Assembly (NCBI GenBank): GCA_000985875.1
Contig: CCRI01000008.1
Location: 124,001 to 188,000, forward strand
Source of the DNA: Neorhizobium galegae bv. officinalis
GTDB taxonomy: Bacteria > Pseudomonadota > Alphaproteobacteria > Rhizobiales > Rhizobiaceae
Direction: 5' to 3'
DNA: 64,000 bases
Under the pieces are notes generated by a model that saw only the letters and a program-made list of their open reading frames with translations, did no database searches and had not been told where the DNA came from. The position numbers and the translations under genes are program-made. Shown here piece after piece: positions 10,063-18,738 of the stretch; position 1 is the first letter of the stretch; every line of letters begins with the position of its first letter.

Positions 10063-11571
10063 TTAACCCTTCTTGACGCCTTGCAGGCGGATCATGCCGT
10101 CCGGACTGGCCACGAAACCGGTAATGGTCTTCTTGTAGGCCCAGATCCAAGACTGATGGCCGAGATAGATGACCGGCATGTCTTCGTTGAGGATCACCGA
10201 AGCTGCATCGTATTTCTGCTTGCGAACCGCATCATCGGTCGAGGCGCGTGCTTCGTTGAGCAGCTTGTCGACGTCCGGATTGCAATACTTCACATCGTTG
10301 ATGCCGCCCTTGCAGCTGACGAACTGATGGATATTGCCATCAGGATCGACACGGCCGGACCAGTCGGAGCGGCTGAGCTGGAAGTTGCCGCGGGTCTGCT
10401 CTTCGAGCAGGGTGGCGAACTCGGTCGACTTGAGGCTGACGTCGAAACCTGCTTCGGCAACCATGGACTGCAGGATCTGCATCATCTGCTGGGCGACCGG
10501 GTTGTTCGGGATCTGCAGCTCGACCGGGACGCGGTCGAAGCCGGCGGCCTTGATCAGAGCCTTGGCCTTGGCGACGTCGCGGGCCGGAACCGGGATCGCC
10601 TTGTTGAACCACGGGCTGTTCGGCGGGAACGGCTGGTTGCCGCCGACGGCGGTGCCTTCGTAAACGATCTGGTTCATCGCGTCGCGGTCGATCGCCAGCG
10701 AGAAGGCCTGGCGCAGGCGCTTGTCCTTGCCGAACGGGTTGTCGGCTCGGGGACCGTTGCCGACGTTGGCGTAGAGAGCCATGTAACCGATGTTGACGGT
10801 CGCATCATATTTCAGGCCGGAATTGCCCTTGACGGCTGCGACATCGGTCGGCGCCAGGCGTTCGATGAAGTCGAGGTCGCCCGACTGCAGGTTGGCGAGG
10901 CGCACGGTCGTATCCGGGATCGGCAGATAGGTGACCTTGTCGACGAAGATCTTGTCCTTGGCCCAGTAATCCTTGAACTTTTCGAGCACGATGCGGTCCT
11001 GCTGGACGCGCTCGACAAACTTGAACGGGCCGGCGCAGACAGGCTTCGAACCGAAATTGGCACCGAGCGCCTTGGCGGCGGTCGGCGAGACGATCATGCC
11101 GGCGCGGTCGGAGAGCTGGGCGAGCAGCGTCACGTCCGGGGACTTCAGGGTGAACTTGACTTCGAGGGGGCCGGCCGCTTCGACCTTGGCGACGGAGGTC
11201 AGCTCGCTCTTGCGGCGGGATTCCGGCAGCGTCATGTTGCGTTCGATGGTGGCAACCACGGCTGCGGCGTCGAGCGGGGTATCGTCATGGAACTTGACGC
11301 CCTCGCGGATCTTCATCGTCAGTTCCTTGCCGTCGGCGGACCATTTCCACTCGGTGGCGAGCTGCGGAACGATCTTCAGGTCGGGCGAAACGTCGACCAG
11401 CTTGTCGCACAGGGCGGTATAGACGATACGGCCGACGAAGGTGCGGGATTGGGCCGGGTCAAGAACGTCGGCATCGTCCTGCAGGCCGATGCGCAAATCG
11501 ACAGCAAGCGCCGGAAAGGCGAAAAGCGCGCCGGCCAGCAGCGCGGTCGTAAGCTTGGTAAGTCGCATCAT
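10063..11571 (-). CDS. Periplasmic peptide-binding protein of an ABC transporter (SBP family 5)
   Basis: The 502-residue protein starts MMRLTKLTTALLAGALFAF and has a clear signal peptide cleaved after PALA. The mature part has the solute-binding family 5 pattern: DVLDPAQSRTFVGRIVYTALCDKLVD, then EWKWSADGKELTMKIREGVKFHD and SGDLDFIE. It would capture a peptide in the periplasm and deliver it to the DppB/DppC pore. The start at 11571 is chosen because GAGAGGA lies 9 bases before it; the ATG three codons earlier touches that ribosome site directly. The gene is first after the regulator and is followed by a terminator hairpin. Confidence 0.93.
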   Translation of the reverse strand: MMRLTKLTTALLAGALFAFPALAVDLRIGLQDDADVLDPAQSRTFVGRIVYTALCDKLVDVSPDLKIVPQLATEWKWSADGKELTMKIREGVKFHDDTPLDAAAVVATIERNMTLPESRRKSELTSVAKVEAAGPLEVKFTLKSPDVTLLAQLSDRAGMIVSPTAAKALGANFGSKPVCAGPFKFVERVQQDRIVLEKFKDYWAKDKIFVDKVTYLPIPDTTVRLANLQSGDLDFIERLAPTDVAAVKGNSGLKYDATVNIGYMALYANVGNGPRADNPFGKDKRLRQAFSLAIDRDAMNQIVYEGTAVGGNQPFPPNSPWFNKAIPVPARDVAKAKALIKAAGFDRVPVELQIPNNPVAQQMMQILQSMVAEAGFDVSLKSTEFATLLEEQTRGNFQLSRSDWSGRVDPDGNIHQFVSCKGGINDVKYCNPDVDKLLNEARASTDDAVRKQKYDAASVILNEDMPVIYLGHQSWIWAYKKTITGFVASPDGMIRLQGVKKG

Positions 11572-11657
11572 GATGTACATTCCTCTCTTGTTTTTAGGTT
11601 CCTGTTTTTAGTCTTGGCCGGTTTCCGGCTTCTGATGGTGGGCCGCGTGGCGGCCAT

Positions 11658-12437
11658 TCAGCTTGCTTCGCTGAGCGATCCCCGTTCCACGGAGCCAAGG
11701 GACGTCGCGCGGATGAGCCGCTCCTGAAGCATCAGCAGATGTTCGCGCATCGCCTCCCCCGCCTGCACCGGATCACGCGCAGCGATCGCCTCTATGATGG
11801 TCTTGTGCTGGGCAAACGAGATGTTGACCGCATTGCCGCTCGAACGGGCGCGCTCGCGGATCGCCCGCCATGCCTCGTCCTGGCGGACACGGTTGATGAC
11901 GTCGAAGATCGACAGGAAAAGCTGGTTGCCGGCGCTCTGGGCAATCAGCCGGTGCAGCGTCCCGTCCCACAGTTCGCGGGCGTCGGCATCGCTGCTCTCG
12001 ATGATCTTCAAGGCGATCTCGTGCATCTTGGCGATATCCGCCGGCTTGGCGCGCATGGCCGCCAACTGGGCGAGCTGCGGTTCGATCCTCAAACGGACTT
12101 CCATGATCTCCATGAAATCCGTGCCGGCGACGATAGCCCCCACATGGTTGCTCCATTCGCTCGGTCTTTCGCCGATAAAGGTGCCTGATCCCTGGCGACG
12201 CCAGATGAGACCTTCGGATTCGAGCACCTCGAGTGCACGTCGCACCGCGCGCCGGCTGATGCCGAGCATATCGGTCAAAGCCCGTTCGGTCGGCAGGCGG
12301 CCTTCAGAACCGAACTCCCCCGCCCTTAAAAGCTCCCTCAGGCGATCCAGCGCATAGCTCGAATTGTCGTGAGCCTCGCCCGCTTTATCCTGCACCATTT
12401 GCCGTACCAATTTTCGATTGGTCCGAATGGATGGCAT
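11658..12437 (-). CDS. GntR family regulator with FCD ligand domain
   Basis: The 259-residue protein has an N-terminal winged helix (residues ~25-90, GRLPTERALTDMLGISRRAV then LIWRRQGSGTFIG) and a C-terminal helical FCD domain of the FadR subgroup (MEVRLRIEPQLAQLAAM, then a His in LHRLIAQ and FAQHKTIIEAI). FCD domains bind small organic acids, often with a metal held by such His residues. The gene leads the peptide-transporter operon on the same strand, 86 bases before the binding-protein start, so it probably controls that operon and itself. The likely effector is the imported compound or a breakdown product. sthA is divergent. Confidence 0.92.
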   Translation of the reverse strand: MPSIRTNRKLVRQMVQDKAGEAHDNSSYALDRLRELLRAGEFGSEGRLPTERALTDMLGISRRAVRRALEVLESEGLIWRRQGSGTFIGERPSEWSNHVGAIVAGTDFMEIMEVRLRIEPQLAQLAAMRAKPADIAKMHEIALKIIESSDADARELWDGTLHRLIAQSAGNQLFLSIFDVINRVRQDEAWRAIRERARSSGNAVNISFAQHKTIIEAIAARDPVQAGEAMREHLLMLQERLIRATSLGSVERGSLSEAS

Positions 12438-12613
12438 TTCCCGGCTTCCGTCAAGTTAATTTTTCGGCAATTCTTGCAGTGCACAAAATTGATGCATACA
12501 GATTGAAATCGAGGCTTGGACGAGCCGCAATCAAAACTTTAGAATAGGTGTCTACAAAGGGATTCGTGTGCTGCTGCATCGCGGCGGCCGTCAGATTCGG
12601 AGCGGAGAATTCC

Positions 12614-14098
12614 ATGAACCAATACGACCTCATCGTCGTCGGCAGCGGACCGGCCGGTCGCCGTGCAGCCATCCAGGCAGCCAAGCTCGACAAGAAGGTT
12701 CTGGTGGTCGAACAGGGCAAGAGGGTCGGAGGCGTTTCGGTCCATACGGGCACGATCCCGTCGAAGACATTGCGCGAAACAGCGCTCAACCTGTCCGGCT
12801 GGCGCGAGCGCGGTTTCTACGGCAAGGCCTACCGGGTCAAGCAGGAAATCAGTGCGGAGGACCTGCGTCGCCGCCTGCTGATCACGCTCGATCACGAAGT
12901 CGAGGTGCTCGAACATCAGTTCGCCCGCAACCGCGTCCAGAGCATTCGCGGCAAGGCGACTTTCGTCACGCCCGACACGATGGCGATCGCCAAGGACGAC
13001 GGCGACGTCATGCACGTCATGGGCAAATCAATCCTGCTTGCGGTCGGCACCAAGCCTTTCCGCCCCGATTACATGCCCTTCGACGGCAAGACGGTTCTCG
13101 ACAGCGACGAGCTGCTCGAAATCGAGCAGCTGCCCCGTTCGATGGTGGTCATCGGCGCCGGCGTTATCGGCATCGAATATGCGACCATCTTCAGTGCCCT
13201 CGATGCCGCCGTCACCGTCATCGATCCGAAATCGACCATGCTCGACTTCATCGACAAGGAAATCGTCGAGGACTTCACCTATCAGCTTCGCGACCGCAAC
13301 ATGAAGCTGCTGCTCGGCCAGAAAGCGGACAAGGTCGAACGCTTGGCCGACGGCAAGGTCATGGTGCATGTGGACAGCGGCCGCCAGATCATCACCGATA
13401 TGGTTCTGTTCGCCGCCGGCCGTATGGGCGCCACCGATACGCTGAACCTCGCCGCAGCCGGCCTCGAGGCAGACAGCCGCGGCCGCCTCAGGGTCAACCC
13501 GGAAACCTTCGAAACCTCCGTTCCCGGCATCTATGCCGCCGGCGATGTCGTCGGCTTTCCCAGCCTTGCATCCACGTCGATGGAACAGGGCCGCGTCGCC
13601 GCCCGCGTCGCGGTCGGCGCGATTGCCAAGGAACCCCCGAAATACTTCCCCTACGGCATCTATGCCGTGCCGGAAATCTCCACCTGCGGCCTCACCGAAG
13701 AGGAAATGAAGGAACGCGGCATTCCCTACGAATGCGGCATCGCCCGCTTCCGCGAGACCTCGCGCGGCCATATCATGGGCCTCGATACCGGCCTCCTGAA
13801 GCTGATCTTCTCCTTGAAGACCCGCCGCCTGCTCGGCGTCCATATCGTCGGCGAAGGTGCTACCGAACTTGTCCACATCGGACAGGCGGTGCTGAACCTC
13901 AAGGGCACTGTCGAGTACTTCGTCGAGAACACGTTCAACTATCCGACGCTCGCCGAAGCCTACAAGATCGCCGGCCTCGACGCCTGGAACCGCATGGGCG
14001 AAGGCCCGAAGGAAGCGGTCACTCCACAGTTGGAGACCGTGGCGACGGTTAAGGCCGAGACCGCGACAGCAGAGAAGAAAAAAGCCGCCTCCAAGTGA
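12614..14098 (+). CDS. sthA: Soluble (Si-specific) pyridine nucleotide transhydrogenase
   Basis: This 494-residue FAD flavoprotein moves hydride between NADPH and NAD+ in the cytoplasm. It has an FAD motif VVGSGPAGRRAA at the N terminus, a second nucleotide motif VIGAGVIGIEYA and the dimer-interface domain at the C terminus. The region where disulfide reductases have CxxxxC reads VGGVSVHTGTIPSK, with neither cysteine. That is expected for SthA, and this copy lacks even the single cysteine kept in some homologues. GCGGAG before the ATG at 12614 supports this start over one 22 codons earlier. The Lys/Ala-rich tail TATAEKKKAASK is unstructured. Confidence 0.92.
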   Translation: MNQYDLIVVGSGPAGRRAAIQAAKLDKKVLVVEQGKRVGGVSVHTGTIPSKTLRETALNLSGWRERGFYGKAYRVKQEISAEDLRRRLLITLDHEVEVLEHQFARNRVQSIRGKATFVTPDTMAIAKDDGDVMHVMGKSILLAVGTKPFRPDYMPFDGKTVLDSDELLEIEQLPRSMVVIGAGVIGIEYATIFSALDAAVTVIDPKSTMLDFIDKEIVEDFTYQLRDRNMKLLLGQKADKVERLADGKVMVHVDSGRQIITDMVLFAAGRMGATDTLNLAAAGLEADSRGRLRVNPETFETSVPGIYAAGDVVGFPSLASTSMEQGRVAARVAVGAIAKEPPKYFPYGIYAVPEISTCGLTEEEMKERGIPYECGIARFRETSRGHIMGLDTGLLKLIFSLKTRRLLGVHIVGEGATELVHIGQAVLNLKGTVEYFVENTFNYPTLAEAYKIAGLDAWNRMGEGPKEAVTPQLETVATVKAETATAEKKKAASK

Positions 14099-14133
14099 GG
14101 CGGCAGCTCCGGCCAAGCCATTCCGGTCAAACG

Positions 14134-14166
14134 AAAAAAGCCGCCCCGAAAGGCGGCTTTTCTTTT
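14134..14166. terminator. Bidirectional terminator between sthA and rpsD
   Basis: A 6-bp GC stem (GCCGCC at 14140-14145 with GGCGGC at 14152-14157) is flanked by A6 on the left and T4CT4 on the right, so it can end transcripts from both converging genes. A second GCCGCC/GGCGGC pair overlaps the sthA stop at 14094-14104. Confidence 0.85.
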
Positions 14167-14197
14167 GTGCATCGGAAACGCCCCGAGGGGCATTTCA

Positions 14198-14815
14198 TCA
14201 ACGCGAGTAGAATTCGACGACCAGCTGCGGTTCCATGATGACGGCGTAAGGAACGTCCGTCAGGCCCGGAACGCGGGCGAAGGTGGCAACCATCTTGTTG
14301 TGGTCGACTTCGATATAATCCGGAACGTCGCGTTCAGCGAGCGAAACGGCTTCGAGAACCGTGACGAGCTGCTTGGACTTCTGGCGGACTTCGATGACGT
14401 CGCCGGCCTTGCAACGGTAGGAACCGATGTTGACGCGGACGCCGTTGACGGTGACGTGGCCATGGTTGACGAACTGGCGGGCAGCGAAGACCGTCGGAAC
14501 GAACTTCGCGCGGTAGACGATCGCGTCGAGGCGCGATTCGAGCAGGCCGATCAGGTTTTCCGAAGTGTCGCCCTTGCGGCGGTTGGCTTCGTCATAGATC
14601 GAGCGGAACTGCTTTTCGCGCAGGTCGCCGTAATAGCCCTTGAGCTTCTGCTTGGCGCGCAGCTGCACGCCGAAGTCGGAAAGCTTGCCCTTGCGGCGCT
14701 GGCCGTGCTGGCCGGGGCCGTATTCGCGGCGGTTCACCGGGGACTTCGGACGGCCCCAGATGTTTTCGCCCATACGGCGGTCGATCTTGTATTTGGACGA
14801 TTCGCGCTTGCTCAT
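14198..14815 (-). CDS. rpsD: 30S ribosomal protein S4
   Basis: The 205 residues match S4 in length and sequence: [20 protein letters not shown], a [19 protein letters not shown] loop, and the S4 RNA-binding domain from about residue 95 ([20 protein letters not shown] then [16 protein letters not shown]). S4 nucleates assembly of the small subunit by binding 16S rRNA. The ATG at 14815 gives the canonical N terminus, and the 13-codon upstream extension is unlike any S4. It stands alone here, as in other rhizobia. Its leader contains a compact hairpin, listed separately. Confidence 0.97.
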   Translation of the reverse strand: MSKRESSKYKIDRRMGENIWGRPKSPVNRREYGPGQHGQRRKGKLSDFGVQLRAKQKLKGYYGDLREKQFRSIYDEANRRKGDTSENLIGLLESRLDAIVYRAKFVPTVFAARQFVNHGHVTVNGVRVNIGSYRCKAGDVIEVRQKSKQLVTVLEAVSLAERDVPDYIEVDHNKMVATFARVPGLTDVPYAVIMEPQLVVEFYSR

Positions 14816-14839
14816 CGTATTTCCTTTCAACAGGTTACA

Positions 14840-14859
14840 CCGGCTTGTTGCCAAGCCGG
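14840..14859 (-). promoter_or_regulatory. Leader hairpin upstream of rpsD
   Basis: An 8-bp perfect stem (CCGGCTTG with CAAGCCGG) closes a four-base loop 25 bases before the rpsD start codon. It has no T-run, so it is not a normal terminator. S4 represses its own mRNA in some bacteria by binding leader structures; whether this hairpin does so is unknown. The rest of 14860-15112 shows no gene. Confidence 0.4.
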
Positions 14860-15112
14860 ATCAAGGAAACACGCCCTCCTCTGAGCCCTGATTTAAGAGC
14901 TCTGACAGGTCTCTCACGAAAGCGTCCGGAGAAAACCACGGGACATGTCAGTGAAACACCGGGTCTTTCGGCCCGGCGTTGGCGCGGTCTTTAGGCGGAT
15001 GTCACAGGAATGTCAACTGCATCGGTCTCTTAACCTTTCGGCAAGGCTGTCGGCAGGCTTTTTTGACGCGGCAAGGCGTTGGCACCATCTTAAGGAAAGG
15101 AGGTGTTGTGTC

Positions 15113-15358
15113 ATGAACTCGAAACTCTGGAGCAGCCCGATCAGGATCGAAAACCCCGAAACCGGCATGGTCCGCACCGTCAAGACGGTACGCGATGCGA
15201 AAACCGTCCTCGACCGCTTCTGGCCGGCCTATCACGGCAGTCAGCATCATCTCGCGGAACAGGTCTGCGACGAGGCGTTGAAGGGGAAGTCGAAGCCTTC
15301 GGAAGCTCGGCGCGCCTTTATCGCCGCGGCGGTGGAAGCGCATTTTCACATCCACTGA
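15113..15358 (+). CDS. DUF982 domain small protein
   Basis: This 81-residue protein carries the DUF982 pattern, a domain largely confined to rhizobia and relatives: WSSPIRIENPETGMVRTV, then TVRDAKTVLDRFWPAYHG and a C-terminal helix. The function is unknown. A near-perfect ribosome site AAAGGAGGTG lies 8 bases before the ATG at 15113, which decides the start over one 56 codons upstream. A second DUF982 protein is encoded at 63525, and the two share the W-S-SP beginning and the layout of one strand pair followed by two helices. It converges on the HerA-like ATPase gene with four bases between the stop codons. Confidence 0.85.
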   Translation: MNSKLWSSPIRIENPETGMVRTVKTVRDAKTVLDRFWPAYHGSQHHLAEQVCDEALKGKSKPSEARRAFIAAAVEAHFHIH

Positions 15359-15362
15359 AGGC

Positions 15363-16877
15363 CTATTCGGCGGCGAGCCTCGCCTCGCCCTCATCCGGTG
15401 CGTCGGCACTACCCGGCGCGGTTTCCGCCTGCAGATCCGGGAAGGCGACAATGCGCTTGCCCGAAAAGTCCGCATGCACGATGATCAGGCCCTGTTCCTC
15501 GAAATAACCGAGCAGGCGCCGGGCGCGACGCGCCGAATGAGTGCCATAGGCGCGGGCGATCCGTGCGTCAGACGGACATGGTTCCCCTGATATCGCCGCC
15601 TTCGCCATCAGCAGGAAAACGCCCTGGAGGTCATCTGAAACGCCCGATGACAGCGACAGCGCCGTCGCCCAGGCGTCGCTTGAAGCGGTTTCCATATCGA
15701 CGCCCGAGCGGGCGATCGCCGTGCGGCGGCGGAATTCGCCAAGCGACAGCGGCGGACCCGGCAGGCGCCGCATCCGGGCGCGCACCAGAAAATCCTGATA
15801 CAGGACGGAATCCGTACGGTAGGCGGATTGCGGATCGTCGAGGATTTCCGACAGGACGGCGGACAGCCTTTCTTCACGCTCTTCGGCGGACAATTCCGGC
15901 TGGGCGACACGCGGTTCCTGCGGCGACGGCACCGCGGCGGGTGTCGAGCGCGACAGTTCGGCCAGGATATCCGTCGTCGGCCGCGGCGCCGGCGGCGCAC
16001 GGCGGACCAGCGGCCGGGTGAATTCTTCTGGATCGGGCGTGAAGATCAGGTCCTCGACATCCTGCGGCGCATCCGGCAACGGCATCAGCTTCGGGCTGGA
16101 AGAGCGCGCCGACGTCTCGACCGTACCGATAACGATCGGCAACGGCCGGCGCGACAGGGCCGGGCCGAGGGCGACGAAATTGCCACGCTTCAGGTCACGG
16201 AACATTTCCGCCTGGCGGCGGTCCATGCCGAGCAGGTCGGCGGCACGCGCCATGTCGATATCGAGGAAGGTGCGGCCCATCAGGAAGTTCGACGCTTCCG
16301 CGGCGACGTTCTTGGCAAGCTTTGCGAGGCGCTGGGTGGCGATTACGCCGGCAAGTCCGCGCTTTCGACCGCGACACATCAGGTTGGTCATGGCGCCGAG
16401 CGAGAGTTTTCGTGCATCTTCCGAGACGTCGCCGCCGACCGATGGCGCAAACATCTGCGCTTCGTCGACCACGACCAGGACCGGATACCAGTATTCGCGA
16501 TCGGCATCGAACATGCCGTTCAGGAAGGCGGCGGCGGCCCGCATCTGTTCTTCGAGATCGAGGCCTTCCAGCGTCAGGACGCAGGAGACGCGATTCTTGC
16601 GGATACGGTTGGCGATGCCGGCAAGCTCGGCCTCGCTGCGCTCGCCATCGACGACGACATGGCCGAATTTTTCAGACAGCGTGACGAAATCGCCTTCCGG
16701 ATCGATCACCACCTGCTGCACCCAGGGCGCGGACTGTTCCAGCAGGCGGCGCAGGAGATGCGACTTGCCGGAGCCGGAATTTCCCTGCACGAGCAGACGG
16801 GTCGCCAGAAGCTCCTCGATATCGAGCTTGGCCGGATCGCCCCCGGACACAATTCCCATATCGATGCCGACCTGCAA
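15363..16877 (-). CDS. HerA/DUF87-type ATPase
   Basis: The protein is about 504 residues if it starts at the TTG at 16877, or 498 from the ATG at 16859; the first is preferred because relatives, as I recall them, begin a few residues before VGIDMG. It is a P-loop ATPase of the HerA/FtsK superfamily, with Walker A GNSGSGKS at residues ~32-39 and Walker B VLVVVDEAQMF at ~133-143. A HerA-type arginine region RGRKRGLAGVIATQR follows. The C-terminal ~200 residues are a proline-rich linker and a small helical, winged-helix-like region. DNA translocation or end processing is the family theme, but no nuclease partner (NurA) is next to it. Confidence 0.8.
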   Translation of the reverse strand: MQVGIDMGIVSGGDPAKLDIEELLATRLLVQGNSGSGKSHLLRRLLEQSAPWVQQVVIDPEGDFVTLSEKFGHVVVDGERSEAELAGIANRIRKNRVSCVLTLEGLDLEEQMRAAAAFLNGMFDADREYWYPVLVVVDEAQMFAPSVGGDVSEDARKLSLGAMTNLMCRGRKRGLAGVIATQRLAKLAKNVAAEASNFLMGRTFLDIDMARAADLLGMDRRQAEMFRDLKRGNFVALGPALSRRPLPIVIGTVETSARSSSPKLMPLPDAPQDVEDLIFTPDPEEFTRPLVRRAPPAPRPTTDILAELSRSTPAAVPSPQEPRVAQPELSAEEREERLSAVLSEILDDPQSAYRTDSVLYQDFLVRARMRRLPGPPLSLGEFRRRTAIARSGVDMETASSDAWATALSLSSGVSDDLQGVFLLMAKAAISGEPCPSDARIARAYGTHSARRARRLLGYFEEQGLIIVHADFSGKRIVAFPDLQAETAPGSADAPDEGEARLAAE

Positions 16878-17001
16878 TGCACTTACCCCGTATGCTGTCT
16901 CTTCGCGGTGACCGTTGAGGCCGCGACTCCAGAACTCTAACAGAGATCGGGATTCGTTTCGCCGGGCAAGATCGAAAATGCACAGGCCTTTGCGAAACCG
17001 C

Positions 17002-17631
17002 TCAGGATGCCGCGCGACGATAGAAAGCGAGCGAGCCGGCAAGCGCCAGAAGCGCCCCACCGCAGAGCCTGTCGAGCCAGAGCGCACCCTTCCTCTTGAG
17101 CAGATGCACGGCGCGCGAGCCGAGTAGCGCATAACCGAACATGACCGCCAAATCGATCAGCGCGAAGACGAGCGCCAGGATCGCATATTGCTGAAACTGC
17201 GGCGCATCCGGGACGATGAACTGCGGAAGGAAAGCCGAGAAGAACAGGTATCCCTTGGGATTGGTGACCGCGACGAGGAAGCTCTTCAGGAAGATTGACG
17301 TTGCGGAACCCGAGCCGGCTGCAGCGCCTGCCGTTACGTCGAGCGAGCCTTTCGAGCGCAGAAGCATCAGCCCGAGAAACGCAAGATAACCGGCGCCCAG
17401 CCATTTGACGACCGAAAACCAGAACTCGGAGGCCGCGAGCAGCGCGCCGAGGCCGAGCGCCACCGCGCCGATCAGCACGAAGTCGGAGATCATCGCGCCT
17501 GCCAGGCCCGGCAGCGCGCGGCGCAGGCCATAGCGCGAACCGTTGGTGAGCGCGAGAAGCACGGTCGGCCCGGGTGTGGCGATGCCGATGAGCGCGACAA
17601 TCGCAAAGGCAAGCAGGGTAACATCAATCAT
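17002..17631 (-). CDS. LysE family amino-acid exporter
   Basis: The 209-residue inner-membrane protein has about six hydrophobic helices and the LysE/RhtB signature IGIATPGPTVLLALTNGSRYG near the N terminus, followed by FLKSFLVAVTNPKGYLFF. Family members export amino acids or their analogues by proton exchange. The ATG at 17631 gives the usual N terminus (MIDVTLLAFAIVALIG); an upstream in-frame start would run into the GFA gene. It is the last gene of a minus-strand group with the GFA enzyme (10 bases upstream) and a second LysE-type exporter. The substrate cannot be read from the sequence. Confidence 0.9.
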   Translation of the reverse strand: MIDVTLLAFAIVALIGIATPGPTVLLALTNGSRYGLRRALPGLAGAMISDFVLIGAVALGLGALLAASEFWFSVVKWLGAGYLAFLGLMLLRSKGSLDVTAGAAAGSGSATSIFLKSFLVAVTNPKGYLFFSAFLPQFIVPDAPQFQQYAILALVFALIDLAVMFGYALLGSRAVHLLKRKGALWLDRLCGGALLALAGSLAFYRRAAS

Positions 17632-17641
17632 CGCTCTTCTC

Positions 17642-18013
17642 CTACCAGAGGTGCCGACCGTCGATGACCGTATGCGGCCATTCCTCGGCGTCGAAATCAT
17701 CGAACAGCCGGGCATTCACGGCGATACGCCGGGTCTTGCCGTCCCAGGTGCCGTCCATCTGGAAATCCGGGCTGTCGCTATAGGTGGCGCAGCCGCATGT
17801 GCCGCAGAAATGATGCGCCACCGTCTTGGTGTTCCACCGATAGACTTTGTCACTCGCGGCATCGGCGGTGACCTTGACCTGTTTCGGCTCGTAATAGGCA
17901 TGCAGTGCGCCGCGCCGGGAGCAGAAGGTGCAGGTGCAGCGGGTGAGTGCCTGCGGCAGCTCACCCTTGATCTCGAAAACGGTCTCGCCGCAATGGCAAC
18001 GCCCGGTGATCAT
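17642..18013 (-). CDS. GFA (glutathione-dependent formaldehyde-activating / CENP-V) family protein
   Basis: The 123-residue protein has the zinc-binding cysteine set of the GFA fold: CHCG at residues 6-9, CTCTFC at 26-31 and CGTCGC at about 70-75. The founding member was reported to aid condensation of formaldehyde with glutathione, but most family members have no proven reaction. It lies between two LysE-type exporter genes, 10 and 23 bases away, so a shared transcript with a detoxification or export role is possible. No membrane segment or signal is seen. Confidence 0.88.
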   Translation of the reverse strand: MITGRCHCGETVFEIKGELPQALTRCTCTFCSRRGALHAYYEPKQVKVTADAASDKVYRWNTKTVAHHFCGTCGCATYSDSPDFQMDGTWDGKTRRIAVNARLFDDFDAEEWPHTVIDGRHLW

Positions 18014-18036
18014 CCGCTATTCCTCCCCGATGAAGC

Positions 18037-18675
18037 TCAGGCGGCAGCGCGCTTGAAGCCGACCGACAGCAGGCCGGCGCCGATCATCAGCGAACCGCCG
18101 GTGCGGTTGACAATCCGCTGAACCTTCGGCTTGCGGATGGTGTTGCGCGCCATCGAGGCCAGCAGGCCGTAGAGCGTGGCGTTCAGGGTTGCGAGCACCA
18201 GGAAGGTCACTTCGAAGACGGCCATCTGGAAGAACAGCGGCTGGCTGAGATCGAGGAACTGCGGCAGGAAGGCCACGAAGAAGACGATGCTCTTCGGGTT
18301 CAGCGCGGTGACCACGTAGGTGTGCAGGAAAATCTTGAACGGTCTTACCGATGTCACCTCGGCCTCGCCCACCTCGGCAGCCCGTTCCGAAACAGGTGCA
18401 CGCCACAGCTTGATGCCGAGATAGATGAGATAGGCGGCACCCACCCATTTCAGCACGGTGAAGAGCGCAGCAGAGGTCGCAAGCAGCGCGCCGAGACCGA
18501 GCATCGAAGCGGTCATCGCCGTGAAATCGCCGAGTGCCGTGCCGGCGACCGTGGCGGACGCCACCTTGCGGCCATGGCTCAGCGCATAAGAAATGACGAG
18601 CAGGATCGTCGGCCCCGGAATGGCCAGGAGAACCGAAGACGCGGCAACGAAAGCGAGCCAGTGTTCAAGCGACAT
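18037..18675 (-). CDS. LysE family amino-acid exporter (second copy)
   Basis: This 212-residue membrane protein has the LysE/RhtB motif LAIPGPTILLVISYALSHGR, then KWVGAAYLIYLGIKLWR and HTYVVTALNPKSIVFF. It is clearly diverged from the exporter encoded at 17002, so this is an old pair and not a recent duplication. The start ATG at 18675 gives a standard N terminus, MSLEHWLAFVAAS. A GNAT gene lies 63 bases upstream on the same strand. The substrate is unknown; homoserine, threonine or cysteine-like compounds are typical for the family. Confidence 0.9.
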   Translation of the reverse strand: MSLEHWLAFVAASSVLLAIPGPTILLVISYALSHGRKVASATVAGTALGDFTAMTASMLGLGALLATSAALFTVLKWVGAAYLIYLGIKLWRAPVSERAAEVGEAEVTSVRPFKIFLHTYVVTALNPKSIVFFVAFLPQFLDLSQPLFFQMAVFEVTFLVLATLNATLYGLLASMARNTIRKPKVQRIVNRTGGSLMIGAGLLSVGFKRAAA

Positions 18676-18738
18676 GCGAATGTTCCTCCAGAGAATGGAG
18701 TGAGCAAGCCACCGATTTTTTCGGTTTGCAAGCGGTGT

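Noticed and set aside
9991..11727. 578-codon frame opposite the binding-protein gene
   Set aside because: It is antisense to a protein with signal peptide and family pattern, and has no domain of its own.
12406..12422. ACCAA-N7-TTGGT inverted repeat as a GntR operator
   Set aside because: It lies inside the first codons of the regulator gene when the better-supported start at 12437 is used. The arms are only 5 bp.
12471..12500. TTGCAGTGCACA near the sthA promoter as a third copy of the shared element
   Set aside because: One base differs in the core and there is no -10-like hexamer at 17 bases, so it is not counted with the other two.
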